Positions 25,488 to 34,746 of a stretch of DNA of 64,000 nucleotides are shown one piece after another. The stretch comes from CAWBUW01 sp963792075 (GTDB lineage Bacteria > Chloroflexota > Anaerolineae > Anaerolineales > UBA4823). Position 1 is the first letter of the stretch. Every line of letters begins with the position of its first letter. The DNA is taken from the NCBI GenBank assembly GCA_963792075.1, contig CAWBUW010000012.1, positions 434,001-498,000 on the forward strand. Reading direction: 5' to 3'. A program made the position numbers and the translations under genes. The notes beneath the pieces are model-generated. The model made no database searches. It worked only from the letters and a program-made list of their open reading frames with translations, and was not told the DNA's origin.

Positions 25488-26423
25488 ATGCAGCCGGAAG
25501 TATTCCCGATGCACCAGGTGCTGGTGCTCTCCCAAAAAGCAGATGAATACCGCAAGCTGGTCGGGGCTGTGGCTTTGCCCGGCTTATCCATCGTCGATCA
25601 GCCTGCTCCCGAATGTGATATCGTCCTTGGCGATCCCACCCGGGTGCGCGACTTGCTGCCAGAGCTGCCCGCCCTGCAATGGGTCCAATCCACCTGGGCC
25701 GGGGTGGAGCCGCTGCTCGACCCCTCGCTGCGCCGAGATTACGTGCTCACCAATGCGCGCGGCGTGTTCGGCCCGCTGATGTCCGAATACGTGTTTGGCT
25801 ACATGCTGCTGCACGAGCGCAAGGTCCTGCAGCGATACCGCGCCCAACAGGCCGGCCAGTGGGATGCCACACTGACAGGTACTCTGCGAAGAAAAACCCT
25901 CGGCCTGCTGGGTGTAGGCTCAATCGGCGCGCACCTGGCTGGCACAGCCAAACACTTCGGCATGTGCGTGCGGGGATACACCCGCCAGAGCGAAACTTGC
26001 CCGGCGGTGGATGCATGGTTCCATGGCGCAGATCTGCTCCGCTTTGCCGCCGGGTTAGATTACCTGGCCTGCGTGCTGCCCAACACCCCGGCTACACATC
26101 AAATCGTAGATGCTGCTCTGCTGCAGACGCTGCCCGCGCACGCGGTATTAATCAACGTGGGACGTGGCAGCACGGTGGACGAATCCGCCCTGGCTGAGGC
26201 GCTGCAAGCCGGCAAGCTGGCCGGAGCCGTGTTAGATGTTTTCCAGCAGGAACCGCTCCAAGCAGAGCATATTTTCTGGCGCACGCCGAACCTGCTCATC
26301 ACCAGCCACACCGCCGCGCCTAGCTTCCCGGAAGATATCAGTGCCCTGTTCATCGAAAACTACCGGCGTCTGCTGCGCGGCGAACCGCTGCGCTACCGGG
26401 TGGACTTCACTTTAGGTTATTAG
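25488..26423 (+). CDS. D-2-hydroxyacid dehydrogenase family protein
   Basis: NAD-dependent 2-hydroxyacid dehydrogenase (311 aa) with a glycine-rich LGLLGVGSIGAHLA nucleotide motif and NVGRGSTVDESAL, a family hallmark, followed by Glu in QEPL and the SHTAAPS region carrying the catalytic His. It is closer to the GhrA-like short type than to the gene at 1-693. ATG 25488 has a perfect AGGAGG 4 nt upstream; the longer frame from 25401 begins in the palindrome. It is monocistronic and ends in a hairpin shared with the convergent aldo/keto reductase. Confidence 0.9.
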   Translation: MQPEVFPMHQVLVLSQKADEYRKLVGAVALPGLSIVDQPAPECDIVLGDPTRVRDLLPELPALQWVQSTWAGVEPLLDPSLRRDYVLTNARGVFGPLMSEYVFGYMLLHERKVLQRYRAQQAGQWDATLTGTLRRKTLGLLGVGSIGAHLAGTAKHFGMCVRGYTRQSETCPAVDAWFHGADLLRFAAGLDYLACVLPNTPATHQIVDAALLQTLPAHAVLINVGRGSTVDESALAEALQAGKLAGAVLDVFQQEPLQAEHIFWRTPNLLITSHTAAPSFPEDISALFIENYRRLLRGEPLRYRVDFTLGY

Positions 26424-26464
26424 GTGAATGTTGGGTGATGCAAGGCATTGCCCAACATTCACCT
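26422..26464. terminator. Bidirectional terminator between convergent genes
   Basis: Arms AGGTGAATGTTGGG and complement enclose a loop that itself can pair ATGC/GCAT. It starts inside the dehydrogenase stop codon and ends 5 bp before the aldo/keto reductase stop (26470). Confidence 0.7.
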
Positions 26465-26469
26465 GATTC

Positions 26470-27327
26470 TCAAGAAAAGAGGGGCTGCATCTCCTGCCGT
26501 CGCAGCAGATCCTGCATCGCTTCTTCATCTGGCCGGCCGGTGAAGCGGCCTCCTGCCTCCAGGATCTTCGGCAGCACGTGGATATCCCCCGCGGTGTTGA
26601 GGAATACGCCCGGCTGGCCCAGAATCCAATGCACTGCCAGGTCGATATCCGCCTGCACTTCTAAGGGTTCATACCAGGTAGAGCGTTGGTGCGGCCGCTC
26701 ACCCCAGGGCGCGCGCACGATCCCCTTGATCGTCTGCACGGCCACATTGCGCTCAGCGCACAGATGGAAAAGCTTTTCAACATTCCCGTGGTAGGTTTGA
26801 TTTTGCATCAGAATGTGACTGTACGGCAGCAGCACCGAATCAAAGTCAAACTTTTCCAGGCTGGCCAGGTGGCGCTCAGCGATGGCGATCTCATGCCCGG
26901 TGACGCCGATAAAGCGCACCAGGCCCTGTCGGCGAGCCTCCAGCGCTGCTTCCAGCACGCCGCCCGGTCCCAGGGCTACTTGCCATTCCGCCGGATCCAA
27001 TAGAAAATGCAACTGCCACAAATCCACATGATCTACGTGCAGCAGTTCCAAAGAACGATGAAGCTCCTGCCGCGCCTTGGCGGCTGTTCGCTCACCGGAC
27101 TTGGTTGACAGGAAAGACGGGCGGCCATGGCGGGCGATCCAGGAGCCCAGCCGTTTCTCCGATTCGCCATAGCTGGCAGCCGTATCTACATGATTGACGC
27201 CAGACTGCTCCAGCAGATCCATCGTGGCATCCGCTTCTTTCTGAGTGACACTCCAAAACGCTGCTGCGCCGAAGATGGTCCGGCTGCTAAGGTGGCCTGT
27301 ACGGCCAAAGATCGCACGTGGGATCAT
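26470..27327 (-). CDS. Aldo/keto reductase
   Basis: NADPH-dependent (beta/alpha)8-barrel oxidoreductase of 285 aa. The Asp/Tyr active-site region is visible as VDTAASYGESEKRLG, the Lys in STKSGER, and the active-site strand as HVDLWQLHFLLD, where canonical AKRs have a conserved His. The C-terminus continues past the barrel. ATG 27327 follows GGAGGT with a 4-nt gap. Divergent from the glycerate kinase gene across 74 bp. Substrate unknown; context of hydroxyacid dehydrogenase and glycerate kinase suggests sugar-acid metabolism. Confidence 0.9.
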   Translation of the reverse strand: MIPRAIFGRTGHLSSRTIFGAAAFWSVTQKEADATMDLLEQSGVNHVDTAASYGESEKRLGSWIARHGRPSFLSTKSGERTAAKARQELHRSLELLHVDHVDLWQLHFLLDPAEWQVALGPGGVLEAALEARRQGLVRFIGVTGHEIAIAERHLASLEKFDFDSVLLPYSHILMQNQTYHGNVEKLFHLCAERNVAVQTIKGIVRAPWGERPHQRSTWYEPLEVQADIDLAVHWILGQPGVFLNTAGDIHVLPKILEAGGRFTGRPDEEAMQDLLRRQEMQPLFS

Positions 27328-27364
27328 AGTTACCTCCACAGAATAGGTGGTCAGGATTGCAAAA

Positions 27365-27394
27365 TTTACTTTTCAGACAGATACTTATTATAAT
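27365..27394 (+). promoter_or_regulatory. Promoter giving a leaderless glycerate kinase transcript
   Basis: TTTACT (27365-27370) and a consensus TATAAT (27389-27394), spaced 18 bp (or TTACTT with 17). The ATG at 27402 is 7 nt after the -10, where transcription should begin, and no Shine-Dalgarno is present. The mRNA is predicted to start at or next to the initiation codon. Confidence 0.7.
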
Positions 27395-27401
27395 ATCTCC
27401 T

Positions 27402-28745
27402 ATGCAATCTGAACGTTTTTCTACAGCCACACTGCGCAGCCTGCCCATTGGCGCCGCCATCCAAAATATTCTGGCAGCCGCTATCCAGGCGGTTGAGCCT
27501 GGCGCAGCCCTGCGCCAGGCGGTGCAGCGGCAGGGGGATTCTCTGTACGTCACCGGGCAGATGTACTCGCTGAAGCAGGTCGATCACGTCTACCTGGCTG
27601 CGTTGGGAAAAGCGGCGCTGCCTATGGCTGAGGCGCTGGCCGAAGTGCTCGGGGATCGCCTGACCGCCGGCCTGGTAATCCCCAAACATGCCGCCTCCCT
27701 GGCGGATGCGCGCCTGGAAATTGTGGCCGGCAGCCACCCGGTGCCGGATGCACGCAGCGTGAATGCGGGAGAGCGCTTGCTCGATTTTCTCGGCCAGGCC
27801 CGTCCTGCCGACCTGGTTTTCTGCCTCATCTCGGGCGGCGGGTCGGCGCTGGTAACCGCACCCCAGGTGGGGCTCTCTCTAGACGACCTGCAGCAGCTTA
27901 CCCGCGCCTTACTGGCCTGCAGCGCTTCCATCGCGGAGATCAACACCCTTCGCCGGCGGCTGGACCGCGTCAAAGGTGGCGGGCTGGCCCGCCTGGTCGC
28001 TCCCGCGCCGCTGGTCAGCCTGGTGCTTTCGGATGTAGTTGGCAACCCTTTAGAGGCCATCGCTTCTGGCCCAACCAGCCCTGACCCTACCACCCGCCAG
28101 GACGCGCTGGGCGTGCTGGAACGATACGCCTTGCAAGATAAAATCCCCGCCTCCATCCGAGAGGTGCTGCTTACCACGCCAGAGACCCCCAAACCCGGCG
28201 ATCCGCTTTTCGCCCGCTGCCAGACCGTGCTGGTGGGGAGCAATTTACTCGCCGCGCAGGCAGCGCTGCGCCAGGCACAGGAGGAAGGTTTCCACCCCTA
28301 TCTGCTGCGCACTGACCTGACCGGCGAAGCGCGCCAGGCAGCTTTTGAACTCTGCCAGGTGCTGCGGTGGGCCCGGCAGTGGGGCGATCCAGTCCCGCTC
28401 CCGGCATGCATGATCGCGGGAGGCGAGACCACCGTTACCTTGCAGGGCAGTGGTAAGGGTGGTCGCAACCAGGAACTGGCCCTGGCTGCAGTCACCGGAC
28501 TGGCAAATCTCCCCGGCGTGCTGCTGGCCAGCCTGGCAACGGATGGAGAAGATGGCCCTACCGATGCTGCCGGAGCCATTGTGACCGGAGAAACCTATAG
28601 CCGGGCAATGTCAGCCGGCCTGCAGCCGGCTGACTTCCTGGCACGCAACGATGCCTACACCTTCTTCGAGGCGCTAGATGACCTGCTAAAACCTGGACCG
28701 ACAGGTACCAATGTCAACGATCTGACCTTTCTGTTTACCTACTGA
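27402..28745 (+). CDS. Glycerate 2-kinase / DUF4147-MOFRL family
   Basis: Protein of 447 aa, full length for the GckA/TtuD family that phosphorylates glycerate to 2-phosphoglycerate. The N-terminal DUF4147 domain contains LISGGGSALV and RLDRVKGGGLA; the C-terminal MOFRL domain has GGETTVTLQGSGKGGRNQELAL and ATDGEDGPTDAAG, ending with a conserved NDLTF. A longer start at 27357 lies upstream of the promoter, so ATG 27402 is used. With the nearby hydroxyacid dehydrogenase and aldo/keto reductase it fits a glyoxylate/tartronate-to-glycerate route (inference). Confidence 0.92.
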   Translation: MQSERFSTATLRSLPIGAAIQNILAAAIQAVEPGAALRQAVQRQGDSLYVTGQMYSLKQVDHVYLAALGKAALPMAEALAEVLGDRLTAGLVIPKHAASLADARLEIVAGSHPVPDARSVNAGERLLDFLGQARPADLVFCLISGGGSALVTAPQVGLSLDDLQQLTRALLACSASIAEINTLRRRLDRVKGGGLARLVAPAPLVSLVLSDVVGNPLEAIASGPTSPDPTTRQDALGVLERYALQDKIPASIREVLLTTPETPKPGDPLFARCQTVLVGSNLLAAQAALRQAQEEGFHPYLLRTDLTGEARQAAFELCQVLRWARQWGDPVPLPACMIAGGETTVTLQGSGKGGRNQELALAAVTGLANLPGVLLASLATDGEDGPTDAAGAIVTGETYSRAMSAGLQPADFLARNDAYTFFEALDDLLKPGPTGTNVNDLTFLFTY

Positions 28746-28799
28746 GATATCAACGCCATCACATCCGGAAAGTGAAAAACTTAGTGATAGAATCTCAAT

Positions 28800-31463
28800 A
28801 TGCCTGACCGTTCACCCGCCGAACAAGATCTGCCCGAACTTCCGGAGGAACGAATAGACTTAGCCAATTCGCTTTCCTCAGAGACTCAAGCCGCCCAGCA
28901 GGTGTCCGCCAGGCGCGAGGCACACCTGGCGGCCGTGGTAGAAGTCCAGCGGATGCTGCTTGCGGCCGAGGGCAAGGACCTGCAGGTCGAACCAATCTTA
29001 GGCATCCTGGGCTCTGTTTTTCATGTCAGCCGCGTCTACCTGGTAGAAAACCGCTATGACCTGGATGAACAGATGTATATGCAGCGCCAGTTCGAATGGT
29101 GCGCCGCGGGCATTCAATCCTTCAAAGATGATCCCAGCATGCAAAAGCTCTATTACGACAGTGTAATGCCTAACTGGCGCCGCCTGCTCAACCAGGGCGA
29201 GATGATTTCTGGGATCCCGGCCGATTTTCCTGCTGAAGAACAGCGTTTTTTGGCCGCTCAGGGCATCCACTCCATTTTGATCTTTCCTTTGCTGGATAAC
29301 GGCAGTTTTTCGGGTTTCCTCGCTTTCGATGAGTGCCTGGAACCTCGCCAATGGCAGCCATCCGAAATTTCGCTGCTCCAGGTCGTCACTACATCTATTG
29401 CGCTGGTGCGGGAGCGGGTAGAAACCGAAGAACACCTGACCAGCGCTTATCACGAGCTGGCACAACGCCTGGTTGAGCTATCGACATTGAATGAGATCAT
29501 CCAGACGGTTGCAACGGTGAAAGATTTGCGCCAGGTGCTGGAATTGATCGCCACCAAGATGAGCGTGCTCTTCGATGCGGTGAATTGCAGTATTGCCCTG
29601 CTGAGTTCTGAACAAGACTCCCTGCGCGAGATTGTGCAATACCGCCGCGACAGCACCCGTGTCAGCGTCATTGGAGAATTGATCCCTCTGGAAGGCAACC
29701 CTGCCATTCAACAGGTTGTCGAGCTTCGGCAACCGCTTGTGATCACGGATGCCCAGTACAACCCAATTGTAGCGCCAGAACATGGACTGCTGCGCGCACA
29801 GGGCATCCAATGCATTTTGATAACCCCCTTGCTCTCCCGGGGTCAGGTTTTGGGTACCATCCGGCTGAGCCTGGATAACCCCAATCGAATATTCTCGGTC
29901 TCCGAAGTACGCCTGGCAGAGACAATCGCCGGCCAGGTGGCTGGCGCGATCGAGAATGCCCGCCTCTTCCAGGAAGCTGAGCAGGCCCGCGCAACAGCCG
30001 TATCGTCCAATCAGGCGAAGAGCGCCTTCCTGGCGAACATGAGCCACGAACTGCGCACGCCGCTAAATGCCATTCTGGGCTTCACCCAACTGATGCTGCG
30101 CGCCCCCAACTTGACCGAAGATCAACGCGAAAGCTTGAACACGATCACCCGCAGCGGGGATCACTTATTGGGGCTGATCAACGATGTGCTCGACCTTTCC
30201 AAGATCGAAGCTGGGCGTGTCACAATCCAAGAATCAGAATTTGACCTGCATTACCTGCTGCAAGGCCTGGAAGAAATGTTTGCGCTGCGGATCAAAGCCA
30301 AAGGGCTTTTGTTTCGGCTTCAACACGAGCCCAACACACCGCGCCATATCTGCAGCGATGAAAGTAAACTTCGCCAGATCCTGATCAACCTGCTGAACAA
30401 CGCTATTAAATTTACAACGCGCGGCAGTATCACCCTCAGCATCCGAACAGAAGAAATCAAGCAGGGGCCCGTACAATTCCTGGACAGCGAGCAGATCGTG
30501 CATGCCTTACCCAAGATACGCCTGATTTTTGAAGTCACAGATACCGGGATCGGTATTCCGCGTGAAGACCTGGAACGCATCTTCGAACCCTTTGTACAAA
30601 GCCGCCTGGGTACTGGTGCGGCTGAAGGTACCGGCCTGGGCCTGGCTATCAGCCGAGAATATGCCCACCTGCTTGGCGGCGATCTGACCGTCGAAAGCCG
30701 GCTGGGATTTGGGAGCACTTTTTATACTACTGTGATCGTTGGGAAAGCCGCTACCGGCAGCCTCCCGACGGCCCAGTCTCCCAGCCGAGTGATTGGTCTG
30801 GTGCCCGGACAAGAAGCTTTGCGCGTCCTGGTAGCGGAGGATAACGAGGCGAACCGCCAACTGCTGATCTTACTGCTTGCATCCGTTGGGTTCGAAGTGC
30901 GAGGGGTCGAGAACGGATTGGAAGCCGTCCAGGCAGTCAAAGATTGGAAGCCTCATATCGTTTGGATGGATATCCGTATGCCTTTGCTCGACGGGTTGGA
31001 TGCAACCCGCCAGGTCAAAGCGCTTGGGGTCAACGCGCCTGTAGTCATTGCCCTGACCGCTTCGGTATTAGAAAATAAACGCGGCGTTTCCCTGGCTGCC
31101 GGCTGCGATGACTTCCTCAACAAGCCTTACCGGGAAGCCGAAATTTTTGATATCTTCGAACGCCATCTTGGCGTGCGCTTTTTGTACGAAATCGATCAGA
31201 AGACCCCAGAACCAGACACCCTGCAACCAAAGCTTGAGCTCCCCATTAACGGGCAGATTCTGCGCTCCCTGGCAGTCGAAACTTTGAACCGCCTGGGGGA
31301 TGCCGCCTTGGGTGGGGATATCCTGTCACTCGAAGCTGCGATCCAGGAAATTCGTCTTGTAAATAGTGACCTGGCACTTTCACTGGGTCAATTGGCGAAT
31401 CAATTTGAATACAGTAAAATCCACTTGCTGACCCAAGAAGCGCTGCAGGAGCGCGGGGGGTAA
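28800..31463 (+). CDS. Hybrid sensor histidine kinase/response regulator with two GAF domains
   Basis: Cytoplasmic hybrid kinase of 887 aa with no membrane segment. Order: N-terminal leader, GAF-1 (about 45-205), GAF-2 (about 225-390), HisKA with phosphorylatable His416 in MSHELRTPLN, HATPase with N-box (LLNNAIKFT), G1 (DTGIGIP) and G2 (GTGLGLAIS), then a receiver with acidic pair EDN, phospho-acceptor Asp724 (WMDIRMP), ALTAS and NKPY. A C-terminal tail of roughly 110 residues could be a divergent phosphotransfer domain, but I see no clear His motif. A TAGAAT lies 6 nt before the ATG and no Shine-Dalgarno is seen, so the mRNA may be leaderless. No dedicated output regulator is adjacent. Confidence 0.93.
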   Translation: MPDRSPAEQDLPELPEERIDLANSLSSETQAAQQVSARREAHLAAVVEVQRMLLAAEGKDLQVEPILGILGSVFHVSRVYLVENRYDLDEQMYMQRQFEWCAAGIQSFKDDPSMQKLYYDSVMPNWRRLLNQGEMISGIPADFPAEEQRFLAAQGIHSILIFPLLDNGSFSGFLAFDECLEPRQWQPSEISLLQVVTTSIALVRERVETEEHLTSAYHELAQRLVELSTLNEIIQTVATVKDLRQVLELIATKMSVLFDAVNCSIALLSSEQDSLREIVQYRRDSTRVSVIGELIPLEGNPAIQQVVELRQPLVITDAQYNPIVAPEHGLLRAQGIQCILITPLLSRGQVLGTIRLSLDNPNRIFSVSEVRLAETIAGQVAGAIENARLFQEAEQARATAVSSNQAKSAFLANMSHELRTPLNAILGFTQLMLRAPNLTEDQRESLNTITRSGDHLLGLINDVLDLSKIEAGRVTIQESEFDLHYLLQGLEEMFALRIKAKGLLFRLQHEPNTPRHICSDESKLRQILINLLNNAIKFTTRGSITLSIRTEEIKQGPVQFLDSEQIVHALPKIRLIFEVTDTGIGIPREDLERIFEPFVQSRLGTGAAEGTGLGLAISREYAHLLGGDLTVESRLGFGSTFYTTVIVGKAATGSLPTAQSPSRVIGLVPGQEALRVLVAEDNEANRQLLILLLASVGFEVRGVENGLEAVQAVKDWKPHIVWMDIRMPLLDGLDATRQVKALGVNAPVVIALTASVLENKRGVSLAAGCDDFLNKPYREAEIFDIFERHLGVRFLYEIDQKTPEPDTLQPKLELPINGQILRSLAVETLNRLGDAALGGDILSLEAAIQEIRLVNSDLALSLGQLANQFEYSKIHLLTQEALQERGG

Positions 31464-31468
31464 ATCAA

Positions 31469-31509
31469 GGGAGCAACCTGGCGCACGCCAGGAGCGCATA
31501 ACTGCTCCC
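31469..31509. terminator. Nested hairpin after the histidine kinase gene
   Basis: Outer arms GGGAGCA/TGCTCCC enclose an inner stem CCTGGCG/CGCCAGG. It begins 6 bp after the kinase stop and precedes the stop of a convergent gene (31573), so it probably terminates both. Confidence 0.65.
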
Positions 31510-31572
31510 AAGGAAATCCAGGCAAATGCGCCGGTATTCTTCTGCAGAGGCCAACCGATCCCCGTGAAGTTC

Positions 31573-33472
31573 TCAACTCAAAGCGAGGAGATAGGCCTCC
31601 TGCGCTGATGGCCGGCAAAAGTCAGTCGGTTGGCTGCAGTAGAAGTAGGGCGAACGCTGCAGCAAGTCCAGAGATTGCAAAATATTTTTTACATCTCCGC
31701 CACTCAGCAAAGATTGATACAGGTTCTGCACTTCTTGGAGGCGGTATTGTTCCAGGGTGTGAATAGTGGGCGGCTGCAAATCGGAGTGCGAATAAAGAAT
31801 GGTCAATTCTTCCTTACCGCGCTGCATCCGGTAAACCGGCATGCCCAGCAGAGGTTCTAACGCTTGCCAACTCACCTCCCCTGAACCAGCCGGAATGTCC
31901 AGGCGGTTGAGCATGAACTGACTCTGCTGGTGAGCCAGGAACCAAACCCCATCGGATACCCCACCCACAGGTACGATCCACCAAAATTCCAGCAAACCGT
32001 CATGGTCAAAATCTATTGTGCCGCTTTGCTGCAGCGGTACACCCGCCTGCTGTAAGAATTGCAGCGGGTCAGCCCAGTCTTCCGGCTGAAACAAGCTTAC
32101 CAACTGGGAAAGGCTCATCCGGTTCGTCCCATAACACGCCTGGCTGGCCAGGCAAGCGCGCCGCAAGTCGCCCCCCTGCCCATATGCTTCCAGAAAAGCC
32201 TTTGTTTTTCCCAGCCAAGGGCTGTCCCGGTAAGCAGGCCGAGCGATCGTGGCATCCAGCCACCGCCTCACACCGGCCACATCGCCGCGCCACGCAAAGT
32301 CCAAAGCGACTTCGAATCGTGCTCGATCCGCTTCATCGGGCGGATACAAGCCGATATACAAGGCCGAGTCCACTCCATAAGGGAAGCCGGCCAACAGCCC
32401 TTCCAGGGATTGCAGCGCAAGCAGATCCTCCTGCCTGGCATCGGAGCGTAATAAATCCACGCTCAGGTCCAGGCACAGGCGCGCCTGCGCCTGGCTGAAC
32501 CCGGCTGCAACCAACCCTTCCAGGCCGGGCTGCTCAATCGAGGTCCGACGATAGACCAGGCCATCGGGACGGTATTCAACCGGAAGCCGGTACTCGCACA
32601 AGGCCTCGCCGCCATCCAGGCGCAGCTTGATTCGTAGGCCGGCTGCTTTCCCGTCTTCTTCCAACACCTGCCAGCTTCCAGTCTGCAGCGAGGGGAGCGT
32701 TGGTACAAAATCCAGGCGCTGCGCCGTGCCAGAGGAAACATTGTAAATCCTCAGTGCAGCCATTTCCCAGCGACGGCTGCGGTCAGACCAAACCATCCAG
32801 GCCTCCGGTTGGCCATCCCCGGTCAAGTCCTGCCAAACCAACTGCGTTTTTGCCAGGGTGGCGGTTTGAAATTCGTGGCCGTACGCTAACAGCGAAACCT
32901 GAAAATCTTCGCCTTGTTGGACCAGCCAAAAATAAGCCGGCTGGCCAGCCATCCTTAATTCCAGCACTGCCCGGTAATCCTGACCAGGTACTGATGCCTG
33001 CTGCGATTGGGTATACACACCACCCGGTTCCATTCTCTGCAACCATTCCAACAGGTGACCTGGTTCAGTATCTCCCGAGCGCAGCCCGTCTGCAATCAAC
33101 CCGGCATATGCCTGGGCAGCCGCGCTGTCCTCCTCGCGCCCATACCGCGGCCTGCAGCCAGCGCCAGGAAGCAGCCTGGGATGCCTGCGGAAAGCGCCCA
33201 AGGGCTTCCCGAATCGCCAACAGCAGCGCCTGGTGAACGCTTTGATCGGCTCCTTGCAGTTTATCGTCAGACTGGTGCAAGTCTGTGATGAAGGCATCCG
33301 CCTTTTCGGCTGTCCAGGTGTTGAGGGAATAGCTTTCTCTTGCTGTAGGGGCAGCCTCCGGCCGGATCAGCGCAGAAGCGGTGGGAACGCCAGGAAGGCC
33401 AGGCTTCGCCCAACAGCCGGCCAGGAGCAGCAAAAGAAGCCATAAGGGGCAATAGCGGCACGGCTTATACAT
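31573..33472 (-). pseudogene. Large secreted lipoprotein of unknown function, frameshifted near 33148
   Basis: The 5' reading frame (33472 to about 33148) encodes a lipoprotein signal (LLLLLAGCW lipobox) and about 100 residues ending in the ALGRFPQASQAASWRWLQA stretch. The sequence then continues in another frame as RYGREEDSAAAQAYAGLI to a 31573 stop. Deleting one base in the CCGCGG stretch at 33145-33150 joins them into a protein of about 630 aa. The mature part is acidic, has a repeated-helix look and internal patches such as DFDHDGLLEFWW (33% aromatic/acidic, resembling FG-GAP/VCBS-like 'D-x-D-x-D' loops). No family is recognised. AAGGG precedes the ATG. Real mutation or assembly error cannot be told apart here. 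Confidence 0.75.
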
Positions 33473-33508
33473 TTCATCCCTTGTAAGGGGCGGACAGGTT
33501 GAGGAAGG

Positions 33509-34582
33509 TTATCGGACCTCTTTGACCGTGCTGCGCAAGTGACGCAGTAGCACTCGGATCACGCCTTGCGGGACTTCGGGATGGGTGGACATCAAGCCGT
33601 AAAAAGAGGATTGGTCCAAACGTAGCAAATGCGTGATTTCCAGAGTCGCCACAGAAGCCATGCGCGGTTCTGTATCCAGCAGGGCCATTTCCCCAAAAAC
33701 ATCACCCGCGCCCAGAACGTTGAGCGTCCGTTCGCCGTCAAAAATCTTCACCCGCCCGTCAATGATCATATACATACAATCCCCCAGCTCCCCTTTGCGG
33801 ATGATCGTCTGATTGGGCGGATATTCCATCGATTTCAACAGGTTGACGACTTCTACCAGTACTTCTTCGTTTGACTCAGCGAAGATGCTGACCGAACGCA
33901 AGATTGCCACCACTTCCTGCGTGGATAAGTTTTTCTTTCCTACATTGAAAATTAGCTCCGGACTGCTGCTCTGGGGGGCGCGCAGCCTTTCCAGGCGGCT
34001 CTGCAAATCCTGCAGATTATGGCGCTTCTGGGCATCACGCAGCAGCCGCGCCGAAGCGGTAAAGTAACGGTGAGACCGCAGAAGGTGCAGTTCGCGGATA
34101 TACCACTGTTCCGTCCGGATCGTCTCGCCAAAGGAGGCTAACTCGACGCGCAAATCCTGGCTGCGCGAGAAGAAATCACTCTGCCCCAGCATATCCAGAT
34201 CAGCATCGGCCATAATCTCTTCCAAAGAGCTGTTAGGCTGCTGAGGCAATTCCGTGGCTTTGATGATCCCTGAAATTACCTGGATTTGTTCGTCCGAAAA
34301 ACCCATGGCTGGCAATTCGTGTTGGGCGATCTGCATGCTGATTGCTTCGTGACCCTCGCACTGCTTGACAAAGCCCAAATCGTGAAAATACGCTGCTGTT
34401 TCGAGCAAAGCAAAGGATTCCCCCGAGATACCTTGCATCGTCGCCAGGCGCTGGACGGCCGGTACCACTTCTTTAACCGTATGCGCTACCGAGTGGTATA
34501 CCAATTTGGGAGACAGCTCGTTTTCCAGGCGATCGAGCGCATATTTTTGCGCAGCTTCATAATCCGGTTGGTTTCCCATCAT
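33509..34582 (-). CDS. HD-domain phosphohydrolase fused to a cyclic-nucleotide-binding domain
   Basis: A 357-aa cytosolic protein. The N-terminal HD domain (about 15-190) shows the metal set His30/His34, His67-Asp68 (YFHDLG) and Asp126/Asp128 (ADADLD). The C-terminal cNMP-binding domain (about 215-350) has the phosphate-binding cassette region GDVFGEMALLDTEPRMA, with the Glu and Arg expected for cAMP/cGMP contact. Reading: a hydrolase of a nucleotide or second messenger gated by cyclic nucleotide. It has its own promoter at 34631-34659. Tandem ATGs at 34582 and 34579 are both possible. Confidence 0.9.
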   Translation of the reverse strand: MMGNQPDYEAAQKYALDRLENELSPKLVYHSVAHTVKEVVPAVQRLATMQGISGESFALLETAAYFHDLGFVKQCEGHEAISMQIAQHELPAMGFSDEQIQVISGIIKATELPQQPNSSLEEIMADADLDMLGQSDFFSRSQDLRVELASFGETIRTEQWYIRELHLLRSHRYFTASARLLRDAQKRHNLQDLQSRLERLRAPQSSSPELIFNVGKKNLSTQEVVAILRSVSIFAESNEEVLVEVVNLLKSMEYPPNQTIIRKGELGDCMYMIIDGRVKIFDGERTLNVLGAGDVFGEMALLDTEPRMASVATLEITHLLRLDQSSFYGLMSTHPEVPQGVIRVLLRHLRSTVKEVR

Positions 34583-34630
34583 GCGACCTCAATCCGATAC
34601 AAGATAATAGCAAAATAGAAGATCAGCATG

Positions 34631-34659
34631 ATTTTACACCAGATTGAACAGGCATTCAA
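34631..34659 (-). promoter_or_regulatory. Promoter of the HD/cNMP-binding gene
   Basis: Minus strand TTGAAT (34654-34659), 17 bp, TAAAAT (34631-34636); a TG one base before the -10 adds an extended element. Confidence 0.65.
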
Positions 34660-34685
34660 CAAATTGGGTGCACGAAAAGGTTGGT

Positions 34686-34735
34686 GGGGGTGTGTGCAGT
34701 GCGGCAGCGAAGCTACCCGCACTGCACACACCCCC
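34686..34735. terminator. 50-bp palindrome downstream of the lytic transglycosylase gene
   Basis: GGGGGTGTGTGCAGTGCGG and complement, with a GCGAAGC-containing tip and two internal mismatches. It ends 11 bp before the transglycosylase stop (34747) in minus-strand order, i.e. just beyond the gene. Confidence 0.65.
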
Positions 34736-34746
34736 TCTGAGGGGAA

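Noticed and set aside
31573..33472. Reading the two frames of the broken lipoprotein as two separate genes
   Set aside because: The 3' frame begins without ribosome site inside the 5' gene and a one-base change makes a continuous protein.
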